Shown piece after piece: positions 22,563 through 29,986 of a stretch of DNA of 64,000 bases (its first letter is position 1; every line of letters begins with the position of its first letter). Both the position numbers and the translations under genes were made by a program. Below the pieces are notes generated by a model, which saw only the letters and a program-made list of their open reading frames with translations, did not search any database and had not been told where the DNA came from. The DNA is from a virus: positions 1-64,000 of IMG/VR virus record IMGVR_UViG_3300025009_000089. One strand, given 5' to 3'.

Positions 22563-23372
22563 ATGAACCCACCAAGTTCAGTTACACCAGAAAGTTTTCA
22601 CAAAACAAAGCTGGCAGCTAAAAAACGTATTTTTGATCTTAAATTTTTACTGACCGGAAACTCAGGTTCTGGAAAAACCCACTTCACAGCCACTTACACT
22701 AAAGGCCCACTTCATTATTATCTTTTCGACAAGGGAGGTGAAAAAACTGTTGAAAAAATCATGGGCAGTAGGAACGATATTACTATCGATAATTTCTCAG
22801 CCGACTCTTTACTCTTTTCTGATTTTTGGCGGACATTCCAGGAGGATGAAAAAAATGGTTTGTTTCAGTGGCTGAAGGAACAGTCAGGCATGTTAGTCCT
22901 TGACTCTTTGACGAATGCTAACAAGAAAGCAATTCATGAAATTGAAAAGAAAAGCGGCATTACTCCAAGTGGCATTGGTAAAAAGATCGACATGAAGATG
23001 GGCATGGCGCCTGCTCATTGGGGCCAACTATTGAACTGGATGAGCACTTTGGTAAGTTCACTCCAGGAACTTCCTTGTGCAGTTGCAGTCACTGTCCATT
23101 TGCACACGCTTATGAATTCTGATCAAGAAGTAGTGGCAAGATATCCTGCAGTCAACGGTCAGTTCAGGCAGTTATTGGCTGCTGATTTTGATGAAGCATA
23201 CTTGCTGACTACACAAGGAACGAAACGACAAATCTTCTTTACTGAGAAACTTGCATTTGAAGCAAAGTCACGAGTGTTTGATATGCCAAAGGTTGAAGGA
23301 ATATCAATGGATCAGCTTGCAAACGCATATTTGGCAGGCAAAACAGTTATTCCACAATCCATCTCAGCTTAA
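22563..23372 (+). CDS. Sak4-like RecA-fold ATPase
   Basis: 269 residues. Walker A is LTGNSGSGKTHF (32-39), and the Walker B-like strand is GMLVLDSLTNA (about 110-118). DKGGEKTVEKIMGS and PCAVAVTVHLHTLMN agree with the compact RecA/KaiC-like core seen in phage Sak4 proteins. Sak4 helps single-strand annealing together with an SSB. Its place between a Cas4-like nuclease and a DUF669-like protein supports this. AAAGGAG site upstream. Confidence 0.8.
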   Translation: MNPPSSVTPESFHKTKLAAKKRIFDLKFLLTGNSGSGKTHFTATYTKGPLHYYLFDKGGEKTVEKIMGSRNDITIDNFSADSLLFSDFWRTFQEDEKNGLFQWLKEQSGMLVLDSLTNANKKAIHEIEKKSGITPSGIGKKIDMKMGMAPAHWGQLLNWMSTLVSSLQELPCAVAVTVHLHTLMNSDQEVVARYPAVNGQFRQLLAADFDEAYLLTTQGTKRQIFFTEKLAFEAKSRVFDMPKVEGISMDQLANAYLAGKTVIPQSISA

Positions 23373-23389
23373 TTAAAGGAGTTTTAATT

Positions 23390-23674
23390 ATGAAAATTGG
23401 ATTCAAACCAAAAACTTACAATGACGTTGTATGCTTTAATGTTGTTGATGATGTTATAAATGCAGATCAATTTATAACTGCCCTTTTTAGTGCTATTTCA
23501 GCAGAGTCAGAAAATAATCTTGACTTTGTTGTAACTGTAAATAGTAAAAAGGAGGCTGAAAAGGTCAAAGAAGATTTTTATCAAATAGTTGCAGATGAAT
23601 TAAATATAACAAGAGAAGAAGCAAAGAAATCAATATTAAATATTCACTATAAAGGAGAAGATAAAACAGAATAA
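23390..23674 (+). CDS. Small protein in the recombination operon, unknown
   Basis: 94 residues, MKIGFKPKTYNDVVCFNVVD with an alpha/beta pattern and acidic centre, then LNITREEAKKSILNIHY. AAAGGAG site; spacing of 17 bases from the Sak4-like gene. No family recognised. An accessory of the recombination set by position only. Confidence 0.6.
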   Translation: MKIGFKPKTYNDVVCFNVVDDVINADQFITALFSAISAESENNLDFVVTVNSKKEAEKVKEDFYQIVADELNITREEAKKSILNIHYKGEDKTE

Positions 23675-23715
23675 AACTAAAATAAAACAAATTAATCTAA
23701 ACAAGCCAAACTAAC

Positions 23716-23753
23716 TTTTGATCGAAGAATAGTTCTTTGGTCACGCATCAAAA
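23716..23753 (+). promoter_or_regulatory. Hairpin in the leader of the SSB-like gene
   Basis: TTTTGAT (23716-23722) and ATCAAAA (23747-23753) close a hairpin with an inner AAGAA/TTCTT stem. Located 20 bases before the gene at 23775, so it may influence translation or transcription. Confidence 0.4.
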
Positions 23754-23774
23754 CTATCTAAAGGAGTATTAACT

Positions 23775-24197
23775 ATGTCTATGATTCCTAATCTGTCCGA
23801 AATTCCTGACAAAGCACCTGTTGAAGCTGGCGAGTATGACTTGACTATCTCTAAGGTCAAAGAGACCAAGTCTCAGCGCACAGGCAGGTATGGTTGTCAG
23901 CTGATTATTAACATCGACGGAGAAGATAACGCTTCAACTATCTTTCACACTCTCTGGTATGGAAATTACAAAGATTATCAGGGCGACGATGAAGAAAAGA
24001 ATAACTTGATGTGGAGAATGGTAAAAGATTTTCTCCGTGCACTTGGTCTTGATCCAGACCAGGAAACTGACGAATCTGATTTGGTTGGTCTGAACTTTAC
24101 AGCTGAACTCAGTTTTAATGATGGCATGAGCACAGACGATGATGGTAATCCGATCAAGGTTGGTCAGCCAAGGAATGAAATTGCAAGAGTCGTTTAA
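23775..24197 (+). CDS. DUF669-like single-stranded DNA-binding protein
   Basis: 140 residues. The pattern is EIPDKAPVEAGEYDLTISKVKE, QLIINIDGEDNASTIFHTLWY, LMWRMVKDFLRALGL and GLNFTAELSFNDG. It is an OB-like beta barrel with an inserted helix and matches the DUF669/SSB-like proteins that accompany Sak4 in phages. It would coat single-stranded DNA made by the nuclease and helicase. The C-terminus is not acidic like cellular SSB tails. AAAGGAG site. Confidence 0.7.
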   Translation: MSMIPNLSEIPDKAPVEAGEYDLTISKVKETKSQRTGRYGCQLIINIDGEDNASTIFHTLWYGNYKDYQGDDEEKNNLMWRMVKDFLRALGLDPDQETDESDLVGLNFTAELSFNDGMSTDDDGNPIKVGQPRNEIARVV

Positions 24198-24265
24198 TAA
24201 CGGAGCTTTATGATCAAGTTTAATTCGATATTAGAGTCTAGTTACCACTTTCAGTTAGCTAGGTT

Positions 24266-24287
24266 TGACATTGTCGGAACAATGTCA
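24266..24287 (+). ncRNA. Perfect 9-bp tetraloop hairpin
   Basis: TGACATTGT (24266-24274), loop CGGA, ACAATGTCA (24279-24287). No T-run follows, so it is not a classical terminator. It may be the 5' stem of a noncoding RNA that includes the tRNA-like fold. Confidence 0.6.
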
Positions 24288-24334
24288 TTCTGAACGAGGC
24301 GTTGATGTGACGCCTACAAGATATCGAAAAAGAA

Positions 24335-24486
24335 AAGCTGGTGGCGAAATGGTAAACGCTAAGACAGATTAAATGAGTAGCGGCGAGCGAAAATTGCCTA
24401 GATACCTAATTAACTTCTTGTTATAGGGATGCATACCTAAAAAAAGGTACTTCAAACTCATACAGGTTCGAATCCTGTTCAGCTTT
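24335..24486 (+). ncRNA. tRNA-like RNA with anticodon arm replaced by a multi-stem domain
   Basis: Acceptor arms AAGCTGG (24335-24341) and TCAGCTT (24479-24485) pair over 7 bp (one G-U). A tRNA-Leu-like D arm follows (GCG...CGC, loop with GG, 24344-24359). The T arm ACAGG-TTCGAAT-CCTGT (24462-24478) is canonical. Between them lie 102 bases instead of about 20-35. ATGAGT (24373-24378) pairs with ACTCAT (24456-24461) next to the T arm and encloses hairpins GGCGA/TTGCC (24382-24398), CCTA/TAGG and TACCT-A6-AGGTA (24434-24449). No anticodon stem can be drawn. It may be a decayed tRNA, an intron-bearing tRNA or a dedicated tRNA-like RNA. Confidence 0.6.
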
Positions 24487-24497
24487 TTAATATTAAC

Positions 24498-24572
24498 TTG
24501 TCGTTCAAATATGAACGTAACTTTTTTAAATAGTTTCGCAAGTATTTGAACGACAACTTTTATTTTTATTTA
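24498..24572 (+). terminator. Long hairpin followed by T-rich tract
   Basis: TTGTCGTTCAAATA (24498-24511) and TATTTGAACGACAA (24543-24556) are a perfect 14-bp stem with a 31-base loop, followed by CTTTTATTTTTATTT. It works as a rho-independent terminator for the RNA region. Its 5' arm overlaps a GTTCA-AATA-TGAAC palindrome (24503-24516), so it may also be an operator. Confidence 0.7.
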
Positions 24573-24644
24573 TCTTTACTAAGAATTAATCTGCTAAAAT
24601 ATTAATGTTTAGCAAAGATAAATATCTTACAAAGGAGACACATT

Positions 24645-24959
24645 ATGATGGATTTTACTAAAATAACAATTGGTTCAGAAGTTTATTATTCAGTTAGGCC
24701 AAATAGAAAAAATACAAATCCAAAACCTCCAGTTAAATGTAAGGTAGTTTATATTTTTAAGGCATTTGAAATTCCAAAAACAGCTAAAGTTATTAAGTAT
24801 TATGGAGAAATGGTAATTAATCCAAAATATGCTTCTTTGTTTGGGCCAAATAAAAGTGATCGTATTGTATTAAAAAGAGGTAAAAAGGATTTTATAATTA
24901 TTCCAGTTCATAATAATACTCTTTCCTGGATAGATTTAAAGTTAGTAGAAGCTAATTAA
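24645..24959 (+). CDS. Unknown basic protein
   Basis: 104 residues, MMDFTKITIGSEVYYSVRPN followed by a Lys-rich beta part and a hydrophobic strand FIIIPVHNNTLSWID. The start has an AAGGAG site and lies 70 bases after the terminator. The pattern might be a small beta barrel that binds nucleic acid. No family recognised. Confidence 0.55.
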   Translation: MMDFTKITIGSEVYYSVRPNRKNTNPKPPVKCKVVYIFKAFEIPKTAKVIKYYGEMVINPKYASLFGPNKSDRIVLKRGKKDFIIIPVHNNTLSWIDLKLVEAN

Positions 24960-24969
24960 GGAGCTTATC

Positions 24970-25299
24970 ATGACTGACTATGAAAAATATCGTGGTAAAT
25001 GTAAAGAATTTTCAGAAGAATTAATTAAAAAAGCTCCAAGTCTTAGATTAGTTCGAGGACATTACTATTGTCCGATATGGGGTAAGCAAGAACATTGGTG
25101 GTGTGAAGATAAGATTGGAAAGATAATAGATCCAACGAAAGATCAATTTCCGTCAAAAGGAAATGGAGAATATATAGAATTTAATGGAATATGTATTTGT
25201 GCTGAATGTGGCACTGAAGTTAAAGAAGAAGATGCTATATTCATGTCAAGGTATCCTGTTTGTTCAGATAGTTGTGCTAGAGCTTTAGTTGGATTATAA
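24970..25299 (+). CDS. Zinc-binding protein, unknown
   Basis: 109 residues. The C-terminal half has CICAECGTEVKEEDAIF and YPVCSDSCARALVG, two Cys pairs in the spacing of a treble-clef or zinc-ribbon knuckle. Upstream are YYCPIW and HWWCEDK, which may add a second site. AAGGAGC site. It is directly followed by the DNA ligase gene. Function unknown. Confidence 0.6.
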   Translation: MTDYEKYRGKCKEFSEELIKKAPSLRLVRGHYYCPIWGKQEHWWCEDKIGKIIDPTKDQFPSKGNGEYIEFNGICICAECGTEVKEEDAIFMSRYPVCSDSCARALVGL

Positions 25300-25313
25300 T
25301 AGAGAGGCTACCT

Positions 25314-27062
25314 ATGAATCATGAAGAACTCATAAAAGAAATCTCCCAGGCAAACATGGCTTATGCTTCCGGCATACCATTCATGACAGACAGCGAATAT
25401 GATCTGTTATGGCAACAGCTTTATGCTATTGATCCACATAATAATATCCTCTACCATACCGCACAAGGCCGAGCTGCTCTTACTGGCAAAACCTGGCACA
25501 AGCATCCAATCTACGGAACAAACAAAGCATTTAACATGCTTGACCTTAAACCATTCCTTACAAGATTTGGTAGCTATGTTCTTCGGATTGAGCCCAAATA
25601 CGATGGATGTGCAGCAGTTATAACACTCACAGACTCTGGAGTAAACATTACTCTTGAAGGCGACGGTAGATGTGGACGAGACATAACTCATTTAATGCCA
25701 TACATCACGTTTCCATTTCAGCTGAGACATTTTCAACCAGTCGAAATACTTATCCCATTAGCTGATTGGAATCCAGATTATGGAGCAAATCCAAGAAATG
25801 TAGTTGCTGGCTGGCTAGATCGCAAATATGATAAACCTTCTGCCCTGATGACAGCAATCCCCCATAATCATGGCAACCTATTTGAAGAATATACCTACTC
25901 CGGTAGCTTAGAAGCTATGGGAGATTTTCTACTTGATACATACAATAAATGGTCAAAGATCTATCCGATGGATGGTTTGATGATCAAGGTTGCAGACGAG
26001 AAAGTTCGGTTGGTCGCCGGTAATAATGGCCAGACCAATAACTGGTCAATCGCTTGGAAACCTCCTATCCAAGTTAAAGAAACAAAAGTTGTTAATATTG
26101 AATGGAATATCTCACGACTCGGCAAAGCAATTCCAACAGTTGTCTATGAACCGATTGAACTTTGTGGCACGACTAATAATCGCGTAACAGGCAATAATGC
26201 AAAATGGATTGATGAACGTTGGATTATGCCAGGATCAGTCATTTCTGTTGGCAAGGCAGGCGAGATAATTCCAAAAATTTTATCTGTTAAAAACATTGAA
26301 AATTATAAAAATTTACTTCCTATTCACTGTCCAAAGTGTACTGAAATTCTCCAGTGGGAGGGAGTACATCTTGTTTGTAATGGAGGCAATTGCATAGCTA
26401 AACTCATCGTATCAATTGCTTACTTCTACTCTCAAAAGGGAATAAAAATCGACGGTGTAGGCGAAGGCATTATAGAAAAGCTACTCCAGAGTGAAAAATG
26501 TTATTCAGTATTATCAACTAAGCCTTGGGCACTCTTAGATCCTCTTAGCTACAATCTTGTGCCAGACATTATAAATACAATTGGAGTAACAATTTATAGT
26601 AACATCGCTGAACAAGTATTTTCAATGAATAATCAATGCACAATGGCCCATTTTGTAGCAGGATTAGGATTGCCCGGACTTGCATATAAGTCCTCTTTGC
26701 GGCTTTGCCAATATTTAAAAACCGGTCAAATTAACATTCACATAACTGATAATGCCAAACGCAGCTTTATTGAAGCAGCTACTATTTATACTGAAGCAAT
26801 TAAGGAAATGAAAAACTTCTCTTTCGCCCCATTACCAAGTGAGGCGAAAGCGATTTATTGCATTACCGGATCGTTAAGCCAATCCAGGGAAGTTATGATA
26901 GAAATTTTGAACGGTTATGGATATGAATTTTCATCTGGAGTAACGAGGGAAACAAATTATTTAGTCGTCGGTATTGATCCAGGCAGAACTAAGATAGAAA
27001 AGGCAACTCGTTACAACATACCTCAGATAACTGAGGAACAACTTTTTAACCTTTTACGGTGA
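25314..27062 (+). CDS. ligA: NAD-dependent DNA ligase
   Basis: 582 residues. The adenylation site is EPKYDGCAAVITL with Lys95. Next come EGDGRCGRDITHLM, the OB-fold, and a zinc finger (CPKCTEIL and CNGGNC, with ECxx variants). After HhH repeats (GVGEGIIEKLL) there is a C-terminal BRCT domain (ITGSLSQSREVMIEILNGYG and NYLVVGIDPGRTKIEKA). Bacterial LigA is about 670 residues; this one is shorter because the N-terminal Ia and inter-domain parts are reduced. It seals nicks using NAD+. Overlaps the next start by GTGA. Confidence 0.92.
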   Translation: MNHEELIKEISQANMAYASGIPFMTDSEYDLLWQQLYAIDPHNNILYHTAQGRAALTGKTWHKHPIYGTNKAFNMLDLKPFLTRFGSYVLRIEPKYDGCAAVITLTDSGVNITLEGDGRCGRDITHLMPYITFPFQLRHFQPVEILIPLADWNPDYGANPRNVVAGWLDRKYDKPSALMTAIPHNHGNLFEEYTYSGSLEAMGDFLLDTYNKWSKIYPMDGLMIKVADEKVRLVAGNNGQTNNWSIAWKPPIQVKETKVVNIEWNISRLGKAIPTVVYEPIELCGTTNNRVTGNNAKWIDERWIMPGSVISVGKAGEIIPKILSVKNIENYKNLLPIHCPKCTEILQWEGVHLVCNGGNCIAKLIVSIAYFYSQKGIKIDGVGEGIIEKLLQSEKCYSVLSTKPWALLDPLSYNLVPDIINTIGVTIYSNIAEQVFSMNNQCTMAHFVAGLGLPGLAYKSSLRLCQYLKTGQINIHITDNAKRSFIEAATIYTEAIKEMKNFSFAPLPSEAKAIYCITGSLSQSREVMIEILNGYGYEFSSGVTRETNYLVVGIDPGRTKIEKATRYNIPQITEEQLFNLLR

Positions 27063-27277
27063 ACAAAATGCTCAAAGAAGAATGTAAAGTAACTGCACGA
27101 ATAGACAAAGACTTGTACGAACAAGTCCAGGAACACTTCCATCATGGGCAGCAAACAAAACTGTTCAGGCAAATATTCCTTTCGTTGAAAAGCATCATTA
27201 ATGGTGGAAAGCTGAATGAAGTTCTTGATTATATGTACAAGGGAAAGGCATTAACTTTGCCTGGCATTGAGGAATAG
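27059..27277 (+). CDS. Small regulator-like protein, ribbon-helix-helix pattern
   Basis: 72 residues from GTG at 27059, which overlaps the ligase stop; an ATG at 27068 is an alternative. CKVTARIDKDLYEQVQEHF then TKLFRQIFLSLKSIIN reads as strand-helix-helix with a conserved RIDKDLYEQ, typical of small RHH proteins. Possibly a repressor of the operon. Translationally coupled to the ligase. Confidence 0.55.
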   Translation: MNKMLKEECKVTARIDKDLYEQVQEHFHHGQQTKLFRQIFLSLKSIINGGKLNEVLDYMYKGKALTLPGIEE

Positions 27278-27279
27278 TC

Positions 27280-27606
27280 ATGACCTTTAATGAATATCAA
27301 GCCTTGGCAAATTCAACCGACATTTATCCACCAGATAAAGCTCTTGATTGCCATATTCTTGGCCTTGCCAATGAGGCTGGTGAAGTAGCAGGCAAGCTCA
27401 AAAAGATTTATCGTGACAAAGATGGTGTTATTTCACCAACTGATGTACTTGAAATATCTAAAGAGCTTGAAGATGTTTTGTGGTATCTATCTTGTACAGC
27501 TTACGACCTCGAAATAACACTTGAAGATATAGCAATAATGAATATTAACAAACTTGCTGATCGTAAAGAACGCAATAAGCTAGGTGGTTCTGGAGATCAT
27601 AGATAA
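27280..27606 (+). CDS. MazG-like nucleotide pyrophosphohydrolase
   Basis: 108 residues. LGLANEAGEVAGKLKKIYRD and EISKELEDVLWYLSCTAYDL carry the ExxE...ExxD pattern for magnesium in all-alpha MazG/dUTPase-type NTP pyrophosphatases, followed by NINKLADRKERNKL. This family hydrolyses NTPs or dNTPs to monophosphates. Phages use it to adjust nucleotide pools or dampen ppGpp-type responses. Full length for a single-domain MazG. Starts two bases after the previous stop. Confidence 0.85.
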   Translation: MTFNEYQALANSTDIYPPDKALDCHILGLANEAGEVAGKLKKIYRDKDGVISPTDVLEISKELEDVLWYLSCTAYDLEITLEDIAIMNINKLADRKERNKLGGSGDHR

Positions 27607-27618
27607 GGAGATTTCTTT

Positions 27619-27909
27619 ATGCCACTAATGGATCGTATTTACTGCCGATCATTCTTAGAAATGTCATATCCAGAGCAAGCCAGATTAATTGAACGCGTTC
27701 GGACTATGCGAACATCTGCGATGAATGCAGCACTTGTTAAGTCTCAGAAGATCACAAAGTCTGCAATGAAGAATATTTCTAAGAACTCTGGAACAAAGCG
27801 CGGCAAGAAGATGCTGGCTGATCCTACAAAGAATGCAACAGACTTGCTTGGCAAACTTTCAGCAGATCAAATAGAGTTAATCAAAAGGCAGTTTCAAAAT
27901 TTAAATTAG
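27619..27909 (+). CDS. Small basic protein with conserved C-terminal helix, unknown
   Basis: 96 residues. A Lys/Arg/Asn-rich middle (KSAMKNISKNSGTKRGKK) precedes the tail DLLGKLSADQIELIKRQFQN, which resembles the ends of the products at 9977 and 21055. Basic enough to bind nucleic acid. AAGGAG site. Sits between MazG and the ParB-methyltransferase gene. Confidence 0.6.
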   Translation: MPLMDRIYCRSFLEMSYPEQARLIERVRTMRTSAMNAALVKSQKITKSAMKNISKNSGTKRGKKMLADPTKNATDLLGKLSADQIELIKRQFQNLN

Positions 27910-27918
27910 GTTAAAGCT

Positions 27919-29349
27919 ATGCAATTATTTCAGATAGAAGAAAGAAACATTTCCGACATAATCATCAAAGATCGCGCACGATCAGCTGTAGGCGACATCT
28001 CCAGTCTAGCCGATTCAATCTCAATGGTCGGCCAACTTCATGCGATCCTCATAGATTCGAACAATGTCTTAATCGATGGTCTTCATCGTATCGAAGCCTT
28101 TAAAAAGCTTGGGCGAGAAACAATTGAGGTTCGAGTCTTTGACGGCATTACTGAGGATGATCATTTCTTGATCGAACTTCTTAGTAATATGGACCGTAAG
28201 GAATTTCTATGGCATGAGGAAATAGACCTCAAGTATAAGCTGCATAACTATTGGGTAGATGCTGCAGGCAAGGAAGGCAAATCTTGGGGCTATCGCGAAA
28301 CTGCCAAACGGCTCAAATGCAGTCTCGGAGGTCTATCTACTGACCTTGCCTTCGCAGAAGCTCTTAAAGTCTTTCCGATCCTTAAAGAACAGTCTACTAA
28401 AGGTCGAGCTAAAGAAGCATACAAAGCTCTTGGTGAGCAAGCTAAGGCGCTTCAGCGAATGGGAAGCTTTACCGATGCTGAAAAAGGGCGTTTAGTTGCG
28501 TTACAGAACGGAACCATGACAGCCCCAATAAAAAATACTGTAACTCAAAATGTATTTGAGAAAACCAAGCAAGCTAAGGAAAGACTTACCGAGTTTGACG
28601 AAGATGATGAAGATCTTAACGATGAACAAGAACCAATCAGATCTAACATCCAAGTAATTTATGTAGCCGAAAACTACAAGACTTTTCTCGATAAGATTCC
28701 AAGCAATTCTGTAGGAATGGTAGAACTTGATCCACCATATGCAATTGATTTCAATGACAACTATGGCAAGACAAACAAGATCGAATGTAAAGCCCAAGAT
28801 TGGGATGAAAAAGAACTTTATGACTTCTACTTCAATTATCTCCCGTTAGTCTATGAGAAAATGCTTGACTGTAGTTGGGCTTTAGTCTGGACAGGCAAAG
28901 AACATTTTATTCAGATCAACAATATTGCAAGGGAAATCGGATTTGGTGTTCAGTCTCCTGGATCATGGAACAAAGTTGGTGGCAGTACCAATAAGCCGAA
29001 GACAAATATGGTGAGCAATTGGGAAATGTTCCTCTTGCTGCGTAAGGGAAATGCACAGTTCAATACTCCTAGCTTATCATCTTCAATTAACATAAGTACA
29101 GTCAGCTCAAGTCAACGCATCCATCAATGGGAAAAGCCTATAGAGCTTTATGATCATTTCTTAAAAGCATTAGGTAAACCTGGAACTTTATTTATGAGCC
29201 TGTTTGCTGGTTCTGGCAATTGCTTGATTAGTGCAGCCAAAGAAAAAATGATGCCCGTTGGATGTGATAAGAGCCAGAAATATATTCCAGAATTTTACCA
29301 GAGGCTTGAGAATTATCTGGGAATAACTGCTGACGTAGAGGGACTTTAA
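27919..29349 (+). CDS. ParB-like domain fused to N6-adenine/N4-cytosine DNA methyltransferase
   Basis: 476 residues. The N-terminal half has LHAILIDSNNVLIDGLHRIEAF, the ParB/Srx-type core, and continues with a helical HTH region. The C-terminal half has the catalytic motif VELDPPYAIDF (DPPY, about 271-274) before the SAM-binding MSLFAGSGNCLISAA (about 429), the motif order of beta-class methyltransferases, then EFYQRLENYLG. It would methylate DNA at a site that may be chosen by the ParB-like part, probably protecting phage DNA from restriction. No matching restriction enzyme is present. Confidence 0.85.
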   Translation: MQLFQIEERNISDIIIKDRARSAVGDISSLADSISMVGQLHAILIDSNNVLIDGLHRIEAFKKLGRETIEVRVFDGITEDDHFLIELLSNMDRKEFLWHEEIDLKYKLHNYWVDAAGKEGKSWGYRETAKRLKCSLGGLSTDLAFAEALKVFPILKEQSTKGRAKEAYKALGEQAKALQRMGSFTDAEKGRLVALQNGTMTAPIKNTVTQNVFEKTKQAKERLTEFDEDDEDLNDEQEPIRSNIQVIYVAENYKTFLDKIPSNSVGMVELDPPYAIDFNDNYGKTNKIECKAQDWDEKELYDFYFNYLPLVYEKMLDCSWALVWTGKEHFIQINNIAREIGFGVQSPGSWNKVGGSTNKPKTNMVSNWEMFLLLRKGNAQFNTPSLSSSINISTVSSSQRIHQWEKPIELYDHFLKALGKPGTLFMSLFAGSGNCLISAAKEKMMPVGCDKSQKYIPEFYQRLENYLGITADVEGL

Positions 29350-29351
29350 CT

Positions 29352-29525
29352 ATGCTCTCTAAAGATGATAAAGATTGGCTTGAAAATAAATGTGGTAAAG
29401 TTGATAGACCATTACTTTATGCAATGCTTATAATTATATTAATTAGCTCTTTTGATAATTTTGAGAGTGTAATAATTAAAATAATAAATAATATGAAACC
29501 TCCAATAACAATGGAAATAAAGTAA
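29352..29525 (+). CDS. Small membrane protein
   Basis: 57 residues, MLSKDDKDWLENKCGKVDRP then LLYAMLIIILISSFDNF, a short hydrophobic span. Its stop overlaps the next ATG (TAATG). Unknown role; weak ribosome site. Confidence 0.45.
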   Translation: MLSKDDKDWLENKCGKVDRPLLYAMLIIILISSFDNFESVIIKIINNMKPPITMEIK

Positions 29526-29794
29526 TGACTAAGTATAAAGTAGGCCAACTATCTGAACAGAAAGCTCCCATCACGCCTGGTTCCAACTGTTGCCTACACA
29601 AAAACATCGTGCCACTCGAAATAGGTTTTGCCTCCAAGAGCTGGCCGAACGGCTATAAAAATGAGCCAAACTATAACTTTGCTATCAATATCATCAGCGC
29701 AAATGTTATCCGGGTTCGTTCTTATCTTTGCTTAGATTGCAAACAGGAAATTAAAGCTCCGAACCCAGGAGCATTGACTAAAGATAGGATATAA
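29525..29794 (+). CDS. Small zinc-ribbon-like protein
   Basis: 89 residues with SNCCLHKNIV at the start and YLCLDCKQEIKAP at the end, so four to five Cys/His residues that could form a zinc site. Coupled to the previous gene by overlapping stop/start. Function unknown. Confidence 0.5.
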   Translation: MTKYKVGQLSEQKAPITPGSNCCLHKNIVPLEIGFASKSWPNGYKNEPNYNFAINIISANVIRVRSYLCLDCKQEIKAPNPGALTKDRI

Positions 29795-29797
29795 AAA

Positions 29798-29974
29798 ATG
29801 AAATTAAGAATTTTAAGAAAATATTCTAAACAATTAGATTGTCATCTTATGGATGTTAGGTATGGTGGACCAAATCCAATGAAAATAGTAAATTATGATA
29901 CATTACAATATTTTAATGAAGCAACTTCTGAATGGATAGATGTTCCTATAATAGAAGAAAAAGAATTAAATTAA
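29798..29974 (+). CDS. Small protein, unknown
   Basis: 58 residues, MKLRILRKYSKQLDCHLMDV then EWIDVPIIEEKE. No clear ribosome site. A compact beta-rich protein is likely. Its end carries the AAAGGAAC ribosome site of the polymerase gene. Confidence 0.45.
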   Translation: MKLRILRKYSKQLDCHLMDVRYGGPNPMKIVNYDTLQYFNEATSEWIDVPIIEEKELN

Positions 29975-29986
29975 AAGGAACTAGCA

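Larger units (their letters stand above)
24198..24644 (+). other. Gene-free structured region between SSB-like and downstream genes
   Basis: 447 bases without a credible protein gene, holding at least four RNA structures in series: a 9-bp hairpin (24266-24287), a 6-bp hairpin (24297-24315), the tRNA-like fold (24335-24486) and a long terminator-like hairpin (24498-24556). The concentration of stems suggests one or more noncoding RNAs. Confidence 0.6.

Noticed and set aside
24335-24486. A tmRNA or an ordinary tRNA-Leu
   Set aside because: No anticodon stem can be drawn and the 3' half lacks a tag frame and resume codon. Length is far below tmRNA. Kept as a tRNA-like RNA only.
24335-24486. A group I intron in a tRNA anticodon loop
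   Set aside because: The inserted 102 bases are too short and show no P, Q, R or S core elements, and the flanks do not rejoin into a 5-bp anticodon stem.
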